64,000 nt of DNA from Oscillospiraceae bacterium (GCA_017430455.1 JAFRMX010000015.1:1-64000), one strand, 5' to 3'; positions 7,871-17,077 are shown, counted from the first letter of the stretch. Program-made: numbers and translations. The notes: generated from the sequence alone by a model not told the origin.

Positions 7871-8323
7871 ATGCTGAACCACATAATTATTATGGGACGG
7901 CTGGTCCGCGATCCGGAGCTCAGATACACGCAGTCACAGGTTCCCGTTGCAAGCTTCACGATAGCGTGCGACAGAAACTTTACGAACCGCGATTCCGGAG
8001 AAAAGCAGACGGACTTCATCGACTGTGTCGCCTGGAGAAGCACTGCCGAGTTTATCAGCAAATACTTCTTCAAGGGTTCCATGGCGGTAGTCGAGGGAAG
8101 ACTTCAGGTCCGCAACTGGGAAGATTCCAACGGACAGAAGCGCCGCAACAGCGAGATAGTTGTAGACAACATCTATTTCGGCGATTCCAAGAGGAAAGAA
8201 GACAGCGGCGACAGCTACCAGAGTTCTTACACGGGCAATTATTCACAGGCTCAGGATACCGGCGCTCAGAACAGCAATCCGTTTGGAGATCTGAGCGATG
8301 ACGACGGCGAACTGCCGTTTTGA
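7871..8323 (+). CDS. ssb: Single-stranded DNA-binding protein
   Basis: This 150-residue protein combines an N-terminal OB fold (about 1-105; MLNHIIIMGRLVRDPELRYT, then SFTIACDRNF, DFIDCVAW and AVVEGRLQVRNW) with a flexible Ser/Gln/Asn-rich linker. It ends with the acidic tip DDDGELPF that recruits replication and repair proteins. Its place between rpsF and rpsR is the standard arrangement in Bacillota. The gene starts 10 nt after rpsF. Confidence 0.98.
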   Translation: MLNHIIIMGRLVRDPELRYTQSQVPVASFTIACDRNFTNRDSGEKQTDFIDCVAWRSTAEFISKYFFKGSMAVVEGRLQVRNWEDSNGQKRRNSEIVVDNIYFGDSKRKEDSGDSYQSSYTGNYSQAQDTGAQNSNPFGDLSDDDGELPF

Positions 8324-8342
8324 TTAAAACAGGAGGAATATA

Positions 8343-8579
8343 ATGGCTTTTGACAAAACAAATCCGAAGGCAAGACGCAAAAAAGTCTGCCAGTTCTGCG
8401 CGGACAAGGCTGCTTTCGTCGACTACAAAGATACCGACAAACTGAGACATTTCATCTCCGAGCACGGCAAGATACTTCCCCGCCGCACGACCGGGACTTG
8501 CGCGATGCATCAGCGTCAGGTACAGGAAGCTATCAAGAGAGCGCGCCAGGTGGCTCTGCTCCCGTACGTAGTTGACTGA
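8343..8579 (+). CDS. rpsR: 30S ribosomal protein S18
   Basis: This 78-residue basic protein has the S18 core ([42 protein letters not shown]). It partners S6 on the small subunit. The Cys residues near the N-terminus (CQFCADK) make this a zinc-ribbon-like (C+) form. AGGAGG precedes the start, and a terminator follows at 8606. Confidence 0.98.
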   Translation: MAFDKTNPKARRKKVCQFCADKAAFVDYKDTDKLRHFISEHGKILPRRTTGTCAMHQRQVQEAIKRARQVALLPYVVD

Positions 8580-8605
8580 GATCAGAGAATTTTTCGGAAA
8601 ACATA

Positions 8606-8634
8606 AAAAACCGCTCGTTTGAGCGGTTTTTTTT
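8606..8634 (+). terminator. Terminator of rpsF-ssb-rpsR
   Basis: AAAAAACCGCTC pairs with GAGCGGTTTTTT around GTTT, with a T8 run. It is a canonical Rho-independent terminator. Confidence 0.93.
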
Positions 8635-8648
8635 GAAAGGAGACAAAA

Positions 8649-9545
8649 ATGAAAAAAATATTCAGGCTTGTTTTCAGCTGGTTCTGGTCCTGCATCCTTA
8701 CGCTGCTGCTCATCACAGCCGGCCAGATGCTCGGGTCTCTTGTCAATCTCATAAGCGGCCCTGAGGACAGCTTCGCTGCAGCGGTCTTTGAGACCGGGAT
8801 GCTCTACGCTTCTTTTATAGGCATCTGGATAGTCTTCATCCTTTTCATGCTGGCGGTAAAAGCGGACAGGGAGACCCTGAGGCATATCGGAAAGGCATCC
8901 CGCGGCAACACGGTGGGATTCGCGCTCGCGGGGGCGGCGACGGGCTTTGCCATGAACGGGCTTTGCGCTCTCGCTGCCGGGCTTAACGGGGATATAGCTC
9001 TGCATTTCGACAATTTCAGCCTGCCCGCCTTTGTGATTCTGCTCATTGCCGTCTTCATCCAGTCGGGAGCGGAGGAGCTGGCCTGCAGGGTGTTTCTGTA
9101 CAGGAGGATCCTCAGAGCATACAAAAGTCCTCTTCTTGCCGTTTTAGTCAATTCCGCGCTGTTCGGAGCCCTGCATCTGTTCAACAACGGGGTCAGCGCG
9201 GTCTCCATATACAATATAGTGATCATCGGCATTTTAATGTCGCTCGTCATATACTACTGGGACAGCTTCCGGTTCGTCGCCTGGCTGCATACGGCCTGGA
9301 ACTTTACGCAGAATATCCTTCTCGGGCTTCCGAACAGCGGACATGTAGTACCGTATTCGATCTTCAAGCTGGACGCGGCAAACGCCAGGGATACCTTCTT
9401 CTACAACACGGCCTTCGGCCTTGAAGGAACCTTCTTCGCGGATATAGTTCTGACCGTCGCGGCGCTGGCCGTGTTCTTCATGGGAAGAAAGATGACGGGA
9501 AAGAAACTGGAAAGACCGGAGGCCGGGACCTCCGCCGGAGCCTGA
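8649..9545 (+). CDS. CPBP-family intramembrane metalloprotease (Abi/CAAX-like)
   Basis: This 298-residue polytopic membrane protein has about seven or eight hydrophobic segments. The three family motifs are visible: EELACRVFLYRRIL (EExxxR), a histidine in FGALHLFN, and HTAWNF. These residues form the glutamate/histidine active site of CPBP proteases related to Rce1. Bacterial members often process or give immunity to peptides, but no peptide gene is adjacent here. A GAAAGGAG site gives a clear start. The terminator at 9678 closes it. The substrate is unknown. Confidence 0.9.
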   Translation: MKKIFRLVFSWFWSCILTLLLITAGQMLGSLVNLISGPEDSFAAAVFETGMLYASFIGIWIVFILFMLAVKADRETLRHIGKASRGNTVGFALAGAATGFAMNGLCALAAGLNGDIALHFDNFSLPAFVILLIAVFIQSGAEELACRVFLYRRILRAYKSPLLAVLVNSALFGALHLFNNGVSAVSIYNIVIIGILMSLVIYYWDSFRFVAWLHTAWNFTQNILLGLPNSGHVVPYSIFKLDAANARDTFFYNTAFGLEGTFFADIVLTVAALAVFFMGRKMTGKKLERPEAGTSAGA

Positions 9546-9600
9546 ACATACGATATTTAACCTCCCGGATATGATGCGCAAAAAATGATTCTGCCGTACA

Positions 9601-9646
9601 CCGCAAAATCGCAATTTCTTCAAAGGCATAATACCGCAAAATCGCA
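9601..9646 (+). repeat. Two 13-bp direct repeats, 33 bp apart
   Basis: CCGCAAAATCGCA occurs at 9601-9613 and again at 9634-9646; both copies are followed by T-rich sequence and CAAGG or CAAAGG. A partial third copy may precede them. No function is evident. Confidence 0.5.
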
Positions 9647-9677
9647 CTCTTTTCAAGGCGGAAAGTAATAATATGAA

Positions 9678-9720
9678 ACGGCATAGCCTGCAGATCGTAA
9701 GCTATGCCGCTTCTTTTTTT
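9678..9720 (+). terminator. Terminator after the CPBP protease gene
   Basis: CGGCATAGC pairs with GCTATGCCG around a 13-nt loop and is followed by CTTCTTTTTTT. Confidence 0.8.
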
Positions 9721-9764
9721 GGGCCGCTTTCATATTTAAGCGGATGGGGACTTGAGCAGCTTTT

Positions 9765-12700
9765 TTATCTGAGTTTCAGAGGATCCAGGACGGATTCGTA
9801 GAGGGAAGCTTCTTTTTCTATCGCTTCCTTGCCGCCGACAGTGAAGAGCCTTCCGTTTTCCACCATCTTAGCGTAGAGGGAGGCGTATGAAGCCAGCTTT
9901 TCGCTGTCGAGGGACTTGAGCTCCTCCATACGGCGGACCCTGAGATCCTCAGGCTCGTTCCTGAGCCGTGAAAACACAGCCGAAACGGCGCCACTCAGCT
10001 CGCCCTCCGGGGCGGCGAATGATGAATAAGAGGACAGGATGTAGCCGTTGAGCGTCTCCTGATCGGCCTCGTACTCCGAAAGGAATTCCGGGATCTTCGA
10101 GTAGACATCGAAGGTCTCTTTTATATTCGGGTCGCTGTAGGTGATGAGGTATGCCCCGTTGTTCCCCGAGAAGGAGTGCATGGGAGTGTATACCCCGTAT
10201 TCGTCCCTGAGCTTCGGTATGAGATACTCATCCAGAACGAGCGCGGAGACCGCGTCGAGATCGGCGCTGTAGGCATCGATGCCCAGAGTCTTGATATCCG
10301 CCACTATGCCGTTGTACTGGACGTTCGAATCGATCACAAGAGCCTCGCTCTTTGCCGGAACTTCAAAGGAATAGGTCCGGGACCGGATCGGAGCGTCCTC
10401 CAGCTTGCCGAAAAACGCGTCGGCCAGAGTCTCGTTTTCTTCAAACATCCCGCTGTCGCCGACAAAGACGGAGACCGCTCCGCTTCTGTTTCTCAGAAGC
10501 TCCTGAATATACTCGAGCTTTGAAACGACGGTTTCGGGGGAACTTTCCACAAGCTGTGCCGCTTCGTCGTAAAAGTCTATCGCGTCGAGACCCGTCAGAT
10601 AGCTGTTGTAGGCGTAGTCCGGCGAGAAAGCGCCCAGCTCCCTGTAGAGCATGGTGCTGTAAGCTCCGTAGGCGAGAGAGTTTTTCATGATGCCCTGCCG
10701 GTTCGAGATCTTCTCGGCCAGAGCTGCGGTGTCTGTGAATTGCGTATCGAACATAAGCTCGTACATAAGATCGTAGCCCTCTTCGAGATCGCCGTCCCGG
10801 GCTATCCAGCCGGCGCTTATGTACGGGTCGTACTCTGTTGTGCCGAACTGTGTCATGAGCGAGTAATTTACGCTCCATCCGAAGCAGTAGCGCGACAGAA
10901 GCTCAGTCAGTTCGTCTTTGGTATGAACAGATGTGTCGAGCTCTCCGAGAAGGCTCAGATACAGGGAGTACCATTGCAGGTCCTCCTGCTCTATTCCCGA
11001 AGCGTCGAGAAGAAGGATGACTTCGCCGAGAGAGTCGGTCCCGGTCTCCGCGCTGATACGCCTGATACCGTATTTTCCGGTCGTATCGGAGATCTCATAC
11101 TGGCGCGTCTCCTCGGGAAGAGAGGCTATGGATACAGCCTGGAGCTGCTTTACGTATTCCGAGGAGTCCTCATTTTCTTTGTTCTCCGGGGACGATGCAG
11201 TCAGAGCGAGGAGCTCTTCCTCGGACATGGACTCTTTAATTTCGGAAAGGCGGAGCGCTTCTTTCGCGCTGAGCTCCTCTTTGAGCCCCGGCTCCGGATA
11301 TGTCGTGACCAGGACCGTGTTCGGATTGCTTAAAAGATTGTTCTCGACTGCGGTCTTATATACGCCTTTGCTGTTGAGCTCGGGAATGAGAGAGAGCGCC
11401 TTTATATACTCTCCGTAGTAGAAAGGGTCTCTCGTCTCGGCGTAGGAGGGCGCGAATTCCCCGGTGATCAGTGCCGTGCCGAGGTTCGGGTCCTCACAGA
11501 CGAGAGAGTCGCGAAGCGCAAGGGAGGCGCTCAGATCCTCGGCGAGCTTATCCGAAAAGCCTTCTTCGGCGGCCTTCTTAAGAGACTCGTCCACGATCTC
11601 CTGAAATCTGCCGGCGTCGTCAGCGTTTACATACATCGCGCAGAAAACTATCATGTCCTCCGGGCCCGAGAGGTCTATAAAGGACCCGAAATATCCGTAA
11701 GGCAGCTCTTCATTGAGTCTGCGCTTGAGATAAGAAGCGTCTGCCGACAGAAGGTCCGTAAGGGTGTTCATCGCCATCTCTTCATCGGGGTCATCCTTGA
11801 GTCCCGGGCAGATGAAAGCGTAATAGATTACGGAGGCGTTTTCGGTATCGGCAGAGCTCTCCGCGGGGAAAGGAACGCTCTGTACCAGAGGCGCGCCCGA
11901 GGGCTCGTAAACGCTCTCGTCGAAGGAGATGTCACGCCTGTCGAAAGCGCTGAATTCAGCGTCGAGAAGCTTTAAAAATGCCGTATAGTCCTCAAATTTC
12001 CCGTAGAGGTAGGCCATGCAGTTTGAGGGGTGGTAATATTTTTCGTGAAATGTCTTGAGGTCTTCCCAGCTCATGTTCGGGATCTCGGCCGGGTCTCCTC
12101 CCGCGATGTTTCCGACGCCCGCTCCGGGAAAAGCCGCCCTCATAAGATTGTAATGGGCCATGCTGGTCAGATCCAGAGAAGAGAGCATCTCGGAGTATAC
12201 GGTCCCCTCTATGCTGAGCTCGTCGTCCGCGCTCGCGAGCCTGTAGCGCCAGGCCTCCTCGCGGAATATGCTCTCGTCCTCGAGCACGCGGGGATACAGG
12301 CAGCTGTCGGTATAGAAATCGGCGTATTTCAGAAGCTGGGCTTCGGAGAGGCTGGCCATCGGGTAAGTCGTGTAGAGCTGGCCGGTCTCCGCGTTGAGGT
12401 ATGTGTTGTATGTCTGGTATTTGAGATTGAAAAATATGTTCTGGGAGGGATATTTTCTCGAACCGCTCAGAGTCGCGTGCTCAAACACATGAGGAAGGCC
12501 CGTGTTGTCGACGGCCTCTGTAAAGAAGGTCAGGTCGAAAGCGCGGTTGATGTCCTCGTTGGCGATGTACAGAAGGCCAGCTCCGGTCTTTTTGTGCTCA
12601 AGAGTACTCCCGTCGAGCCGATCGAAGGGATCTCCCTTATCTCTTTGACCTCAAAGCCCTCTACGAGATCCCCGACGGAGGGCAATGCTCTGCTCCTGTG

Positions 12701-12769
12701 AGCCCTTGTGAAGGCCGCGAGAGGCAGAAGCATACATATTATTAAAAATATTATAATTATTTTTTTCAT
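9765..12769 (-). CDS. Secreted M16C (PreP/insulinase-like) metallopeptidase, frameshifted near residue 55
   Basis: Read with one correction this is a peptidase of about 1000 residues. The ATG at 12769 follows GGAG and gives a signal peptide (MKKIIIIFLIICMLLPLAAF) and the M16C opening GFEVKEIREIPSIGSTG. The frame then breaks at about 12598-12604, where one base is missing. The other frame continues EHKKTGAGLLYIANEDINRAF, followed by the inverted zinc motif HVFEH (12477-12491) and the downstream helix FREEAWRYRL carrying the third zinc ligand. The long remainder matches the four-domain layout of oligopeptide-degrading M16C enzymes. It lies 8 nt downstream of a leader-LysM peptide gene in the same transcript. 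As written only the part from 12488 would be an open frame, without a signal. It may clear exported leaders or cell-surface peptides; that is inference. Confidence 0.85.
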
Positions 12770-12777
12770 TTTTCTCC

Positions 12778-13035
12778 TCAGAGCATCGCGCGCGGGTATA
12801 TGGTAAGCTTCTGGCCGTCTTTCAGGATGCTGTGCGCCTTGAGCCCGTTCCACTCTTCTATTTCTTCAACGGTGACTCCGAAACGCGGGGCGATGCTGCT
12901 CAGCTTGTCGCCGTGGTAAACGGTATAGACTATGTGGGATCCGCAATTGACGTAATTGCCCGCCGGTCCTGACCAGCCGGCCACTCCGCCGGAAACGGCT
13001 TTGAGTTCTTCTTCATTTATCGTGTTTTTATTCAT
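12778..13035 (-). CDS. Double-glycine leader peptide fused to a LysM domain (exported cell-wall-binding microprotein)
   Basis: This 85-residue protein begins with a bacteriocin-type leader ending in EELKAVSGG (residues about 9-17). After about 18 residues comes one LysM domain (about 36-80; YTVYHGDKLSSIAPRFGVTVEEIEEWN, then DGQKLTIYP). LysM binds N-acetylglucosamine in peptidoglycan. The leader predicts cleavage after Gly-Gly by a C39 peptidase such as that at 21018-23210. The LysM part is close to the one at 19751-20014. AAGGAG precedes the start. The M16 peptidase gene follows. The promoter carries the TGTGAC box shared with the 19.1-kb cargo operon. Confidence 0.88.
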   Translation of the reverse strand: MNKNTINEEELKAVSGGVAGWSGPAGNYVNCGSHIVYTVYHGDKLSSIAPRFGVTVEEIEEWNGLKAHSILKDGQKLTIYPRAML

Positions 13036-13069
13036 TATATATACTCCTTTTCTTTTCTGCTGCGCCCGG

Positions 13070-13109
13070 ATGATAACATTTTGACTGTCACAGCAATGTC
13101 ACACATAAT
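13070..13109. promoter_or_regulatory. Divergent promoter region with an 11-bp-period GTCACA direct repeat (activator box)
   Basis: GTCACA occurs at 13087-13092 and 13098-13103. Read leftward this is TGTGAC-N5-TGTGAC, then 11 nt, then TATCAT (13075-13070), which is the -10 of the LysM/M16 unit. Read rightward, TTGACT (13081-13086) and CATAAT (13104-13109) with a 17-bp spacer form a promoter for the regulator operon, and the repeats fill its spacer. The same site could therefore activate one side and repress the other. The arrangement recurs exactly at 18994-19027. Confidence 0.75.
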
Positions 13110-13179
13110 TGTTCTTGTCATTTCGCCGTTGGGGCATTAAAATATGATCGGACAGAAATGTGACTCCGGAGGGACTGTA

Positions 13180-13674
13180 ATGGCAGACAAGATCATAGAC
13201 CGCGCTTTCTACGATTCCATCGTGCATTTCGACGAATCAGACGAGGCCAAGGATTATTATTATTCGGTCATGAACACCGTGACGGAAATTGGCGGAACGA
13301 AGGATACGGTGAGAAACCGGATACTCCGCGACTATTCCATGCTCTTTTGCGAAGAGCTCGGGTCTGTGCCCGGGCAGATGGCTATCGAGGAGGACGTCGA
13401 AAAGACCGCCGACAGGCTGTACCTCGGGAGTACGGGCTTCGATCCCCGGCACTGGTACAGAATGCATCACCGTTTTCCCGTGATAGACGAGGACAATTAC
13501 GACAGATTCGCGGCGCTTGTGATCGCGGACCTCAGCGCGGGCCCTCTGAAAGACGCTGCCGTTAACGGGGAAGAGGTCCTTCTTGTCGGAGAAGCGGATC
13601 CTTTTTCCATGACCGAGGAAGAGAGGGCAAGGCAGCGCTTTCGCAGAGTGGAGATCGGAGGCGAAGAGAATTGA
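13180..13674 (+). CDS. Uncharacterised 164-residue protein, first gene of the regulator operon
   Basis: I recognise no domain. The protein is acidic and mostly helical, with aromatic patches (DYYYS, HWYRMHHRFPVIDEDNYDRF) and no membrane segment or signal. The start at 13180 (MADKIID) is chosen because GGAGGG at 13168-13173 fits it; an in-frame ATG at 13144 has no site. The stop overlaps the start of the winged-helix regulator, and that gene in turn overlaps the sensor, so the three are translationally coupled and probably work in one signalling pathway. It may be a partner or modulator of the regulator; this is inference from position. Confidence 0.8.
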   Translation: MADKIIDRAFYDSIVHFDESDEAKDYYYSVMNTVTEIGGTKDTVRNRILRDYSMLFCEELGSVPGQMAIEEDVEKTADRLYLGSTGFDPRHWYRMHHRFPVIDEDNYDRFAALVIADLSAGPLKDAAVNGEEVLLVGEADPFSMTEEERARQRFRRVEIGGEEN

Positions 13675-14480
13675 CGGTCCTTATCGCCGAGGAGAATGAC
13701 GAAGCGCGGAAAAAGATCTCGGATGCCGTCTCGAAGCTTCGGCCGGAAGCTGAGATCCTGTGCTTCGGAAGCAGCCTGGCCGCTCTTGCCATGGCCAGAA
13801 AGAGGGAGGTGGACACCGCCTTTCTGAGTACCGGTATGCGTGAGCTGAACGGACTCATTCTGGGGTCCTACCTCGCGGATCTGTATCCTTATATAAATCT
13901 GATATTTTTAAGTGACGGGCCGGAATGCGGGTATGAGGCAATATCCAGGCACGCCAGCGGCTATATAATAAATCCCCCGACGGAAGAAAGCGTCAGGAGA
14001 GAACTCGACGACCTGAGGCATCCCGAGATACAGAAAAGGGAGAAGAGAGTATTCGTGCAGACCTTCGGCAATTTCGATCTTTTCGCGGACGGCAGACCTG
14101 TCGCTTTCAAGTACTCGAAGACCAAGGAAATGGTCGCCCTGCTCGTGAACAACAGGGGAGCGCGCACCACCAACGGAGAGATAATAGCCGCGCTCTGGGA
14201 AGATGACGGCGATCCGGAAAAGAAAGGCTCCTATCTGAGCAACCTCCGCCAGGACCTGCAGAATACCCTCACGCGGCTGAAGCTCAACGGGATCGTCATT
14301 AAACAGCGTGGGAGCCTTGCCATTGTTCCGGACCGGATCGAGTGCGATCTGTACGACTGGCTCGAGAAGAAGCAGGATTCTGCCTACCGGTATATGGGGG
14401 ACTATATGAACCAGTACAGCTGGAGCGAATATGTGCACGCGGAACTCGATGAGATCAGCTATGCAATGGAGGAGATATGA
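13671..14480 (+). CDS. Receiver-like/winged-helix (OmpR/SARP-type) regulator lacking the phospho-acceptor Asp
   Basis: This 269-residue protein has an N-terminal CheY-like fold (about 1-120): the acidic pair is EEND in TVLIAEENDEAR, but the site normally holding the phosphorylated Asp reads TAFLSTGM with Ser. A linker leads to a C-terminal winged helix (about 128-225; FGNFDLFADGRPVAFKYSKTKEMVALLVNNRG...EIIAALW...). This output type resembles the DNA-binding domain of SARP and related regulators, which bind direct repeats spaced 11 bp. That fits the GTCACA boxes near 13.1 and 19.0 kb. The start is TTG at 13671, overlapping the previous stop, with GGAGG upstream. With no Asp, it is probably controlled by protein contact or abundance rather than phosphorylation. 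Confidence 0.85.
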   Translation: MTVLIAEENDEARKKISDAVSKLRPEAEILCFGSSLAALAMARKREVDTAFLSTGMRELNGLILGSYLADLYPYINLIFLSDGPECGYEAISRHASGYIINPPTEESVRRELDDLRHPEIQKREKRVFVQTFGNFDLFADGRPVAFKYSKTKEMVALLVNNRGARTTNGEIIAALWEDDGDPEKKGSYLSNLRQDLQNTLTRLKLNGIVIKQRGSLAIVPDRIECDLYDWLEKKQDSAYRYMGDYMNQYSWSEYVHAELDEISYAMEEI

Positions 14481-17062
14481 AGATAATAAGAGGCATTAAA
14501 CTGGGAGGCATTCAGAACAAGCTGTTTAATCTGATACTTGTATTTATACTGATCCTGGTCGGAGCCTATATCGGCGTCTCCGCGTACCAGCAGAGCAACC
14601 TGAGCAGGATCGTCCAGGAGGCCGGCGCCGAGCAGCAGGAGGCGATCACCGGAGTCTCGGAAGAGACGATGTCGGCGGTTCTGGACAGTACCATGGCGAA
14701 AGAGACTGCCCTTCAGGCGTATATCGCCGACGAGCTGTTCGCGGAGGTCAGGACGGATGTTATGACGCTGCAGGCCTTCGCTTCCGGGCTGTTCGAGCAC
14801 AAGGAGATGTTTTCCCCGCATCCGGTGCCGGCGCCCGACGCGGCCAGCGACGGGATCCCCATGGTCCAGATGCTTCATGAGGAGGGAGTCGATCCCGAAG
14901 CCTCCGAGCTTGCCGGTCTCGCGGGAAATATGGGCGATATAATGCTCGCCATGTATAATAACTCTGATAAGCTCTCCTCCTGCTTCGTGGCCACCGCCGA
15001 CGGCGTGATCATATATACTGACGACAGGGAGGCCTCGTATGTGTCGGAGAGCGGGGAGGTCTATCCCTTCGATGTACGCAACAGGCCCTGGTATATCCAG
15101 GCCGTTTCAGAGGGAGAGCTGATCTTCACCGGAGTCGAGTCCGACGCCTATACGGATATTCCGGGCGTTGTCTGCGCCGCGCCCGTGTACTATGACGGAA
15201 ACCTGGTGGCTGTCGTGGGAGCGGATATCTTCCTTTCCTCGGTACGCGATTACGTCGACGGTACGGCGACCGAAGGCGGATTTGTCTGTGTGATCAATGA
15301 GAACGGGCAGGTGATCTTCTCTCCGCAGAGCGAAGGGATCTTCAAGGCTGAACTCTCATCGAAGGCATCGGATCTGAGGAAGAATGAAAACGCCGAACTC
15401 GCCGCCTTCATATCAGCGGCGATGAGTGAGAACACGGGACTCAATGAGATATCCGCGGACGGCAGGGATTATTACATGGCCGGCTCGCCCATGGCGACGA
15501 TCGGATGGACCGTAGTCTCGGTCGTATACAGGGAGATCGCCCACGCTCCGACGGACGCGATGCTTACCAGGTATGACGCCATCAAGGATGAAGCGCTCGG
15601 GAGCTACTCCGAGGGAGCCGCAAATTCCGCAAGGACTTTCCTCGTGCTGACGCTCGTCATACTTCTGCTGGCGATCACAGCCGCGCTGATCATGGCATCG
15701 AGGATAGTCAAACCTCTGGAGCGCATGACCGCGCGGATAAACGAGCTCTCGGGCAGCGACAACAGCTTTGAAATGGAGAATATCTACAGGACGGGCGATG
15801 AGATAGAGATCCTCGCCAAGTCCTTCGAGACTCTCTCAAAGCGGACCCGGGACTATATAACCCGGATCACCGAGATAACCGCCGAGAAGGAGAGAATAGG
15901 AACGGAGCTGGCTCTGGCCAACCGCATACAGGCAGACATGCTCCCAAGCCTTTTTCCGCCGTTCCCCGACCGTAAGGACTTTGATGTTTTCGCGAAAATG
16001 GTTCCTGCCAAGGAGGTAGGAGGAGATTTCTTCGATTTCTTCCTCACGGACGACGATCATCTCGGGCTGGTCATGGCTGACGTATCCGGAAAGGGAGTAC
16101 CCGCGGCGCTCTTTATGATGGCCTCCAAGATCCTGGTCCAGAACTATACCATGATGGGCTATACCCCCAAGGAAGTTCTCAGAGCTGTCAACGATCAGAT
16201 CTGCAGCGGCAATCATGAGGATATGTTCGTTACCGTCTGGCTCGGCATTCTGGATCTGAAGACCGGAAAACTTGTCGCGTCCAACGCCGGGCATGAATAT
16301 CCGATGATCATGGCTCCGGGCGGAGAATTTGAGCTGATAAAAGACCCGCACAGTCTCATTGTGGGCGGGATCGAAGGGGTAAAATACAAGGAATACGAGC
16401 TGGAATTAAGTCCCGGGTCGAAACTCTTCCTTTATACGGACGGAGTACCCGAGGCCGCAGACGCGAACAATAACCTGTTCGGCAACGAAAGGCTCATAAG
16501 CGCTTTGAATTCCTTCAGAGAACAGGGACCGAAGGATATACTTGAGGGAGTTTATGGCGCTGTTACCGCTTTTTCGGGAGAGGCTCCCCAGTTCGACGAT
16601 ATAACCATGCTCTGCCTCGATTACCGGGGACAGGAGAACGCAGGAGGTACCGACGTGAAAGAGATACTGATCGACGCGAAACCGGAAAATCTTCCGGAAC
16701 TTACGGACTTTGCGGAAAAGTTCCTCGATGAGATCGGCTGTCCGCTTAAGACGAAGCTGCAGATAGATGTCATGCTGGATGAGATATTTACGAACATTGT
16801 CAGCTATGCCTATGCCCCCGGAGAAGGGAAGGCAAGAATAAGCTTTAAATGTCTGGAAGGACCCAGACGCGCGGTCATTACTTTTGCCGACAGAGGGATC
16901 CCCTTTGACCCGACGAAAGCCGAGGAACCGGATATAAGTCTTCCCGCCGAGAAAAGAAAGATAGGCGGACTCGGCATTCTGATGGTCAGAAAATCTATGG
17001 ATGATGTCAGGTATGAGCATAAAAACGGGCAGAATATCCTCACTGTGATCAAGAAGTTCTGA
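14477..17062 (+). CDS. Membrane sensor: dCache/PDC ectodomain, HAMP, SpoIIE-type PP2C phosphatase and HATPase (RsbW-like) kinase
   Basis: This 861-residue protein has a transmembrane helix (about 15-35), a large extracellular PDC/dCache sensing region (about 36-385, including FDVRNRPWYIQAV), and a second transmembrane helix (about 390-412). HAMP follows (about 413-465), then a SpoIIE/RsbU-type phosphatase (about 480-715, with MADVSGKGVPAALFM and the ending FDDITMLCLDYRG). Last is an RsbW-like ATPase module (about 735-860; MLDEIFTNIVSYAY is the N box and GGLGILMVRKSMD the G box). Phosphatase and kinase are thus fused, which normally act in opposition on a STAS protein. A STAS gene lies at 20246-20545 within the export operon. 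An extracellular ligand probably sets the balance. The ATGA overlap with the upstream regulator shows coupling. Confidence 0.92.
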   Translation: MKIIRGIKLGGIQNKLFNLILVFILILVGAYIGVSAYQQSNLSRIVQEAGAEQQEAITGVSEETMSAVLDSTMAKETALQAYIADELFAEVRTDVMTLQAFASGLFEHKEMFSPHPVPAPDAASDGIPMVQMLHEEGVDPEASELAGLAGNMGDIMLAMYNNSDKLSSCFVATADGVIIYTDDREASYVSESGEVYPFDVRNRPWYIQAVSEGELIFTGVESDAYTDIPGVVCAAPVYYDGNLVAVVGADIFLSSVRDYVDGTATEGGFVCVINENGQVIFSPQSEGIFKAELSSKASDLRKNENAELAAFISAAMSENTGLNEISADGRDYYMAGSPMATIGWTVVSVVYREIAHAPTDAMLTRYDAIKDEALGSYSEGAANSARTFLVLTLVILLLAITAALIMASRIVKPLERMTARINELSGSDNSFEMENIYRTGDEIEILAKSFETLSKRTRDYITRITEITAEKERIGTELALANRIQADMLPSLFPPFPDRKDFDVFAKMVPAKEVGGDFFDFFLTDDDHLGLVMADVSGKGVPAALFMMASKILVQNYTMMGYTPKEVLRAVNDQICSGNHEDMFVTVWLGILDLKTGKLVASNAGHEYPMIMAPGGEFELIKDPHSLIVGGIEGVKYKEYELELSPGSKLFLYTDGVPEAADANNNLFGNERLISALNSFREQGPKDILEGVYGAVTAFSGEAPQFDDITMLCLDYRGQENAGGTDVKEILIDAKPENLPELTDFAEKFLDEIGCPLKTKLQIDVMLDEIFTNIVSYAYAPGEGKARISFKCLEGPRRAVITFADRGIPFDPTKAEEPDISLPAEKRKIGGLGILMVRKSMDDVRYEHKNGQNILTVIKKF

Positions 17063-17077
17063 TCCGGACATAAACAG

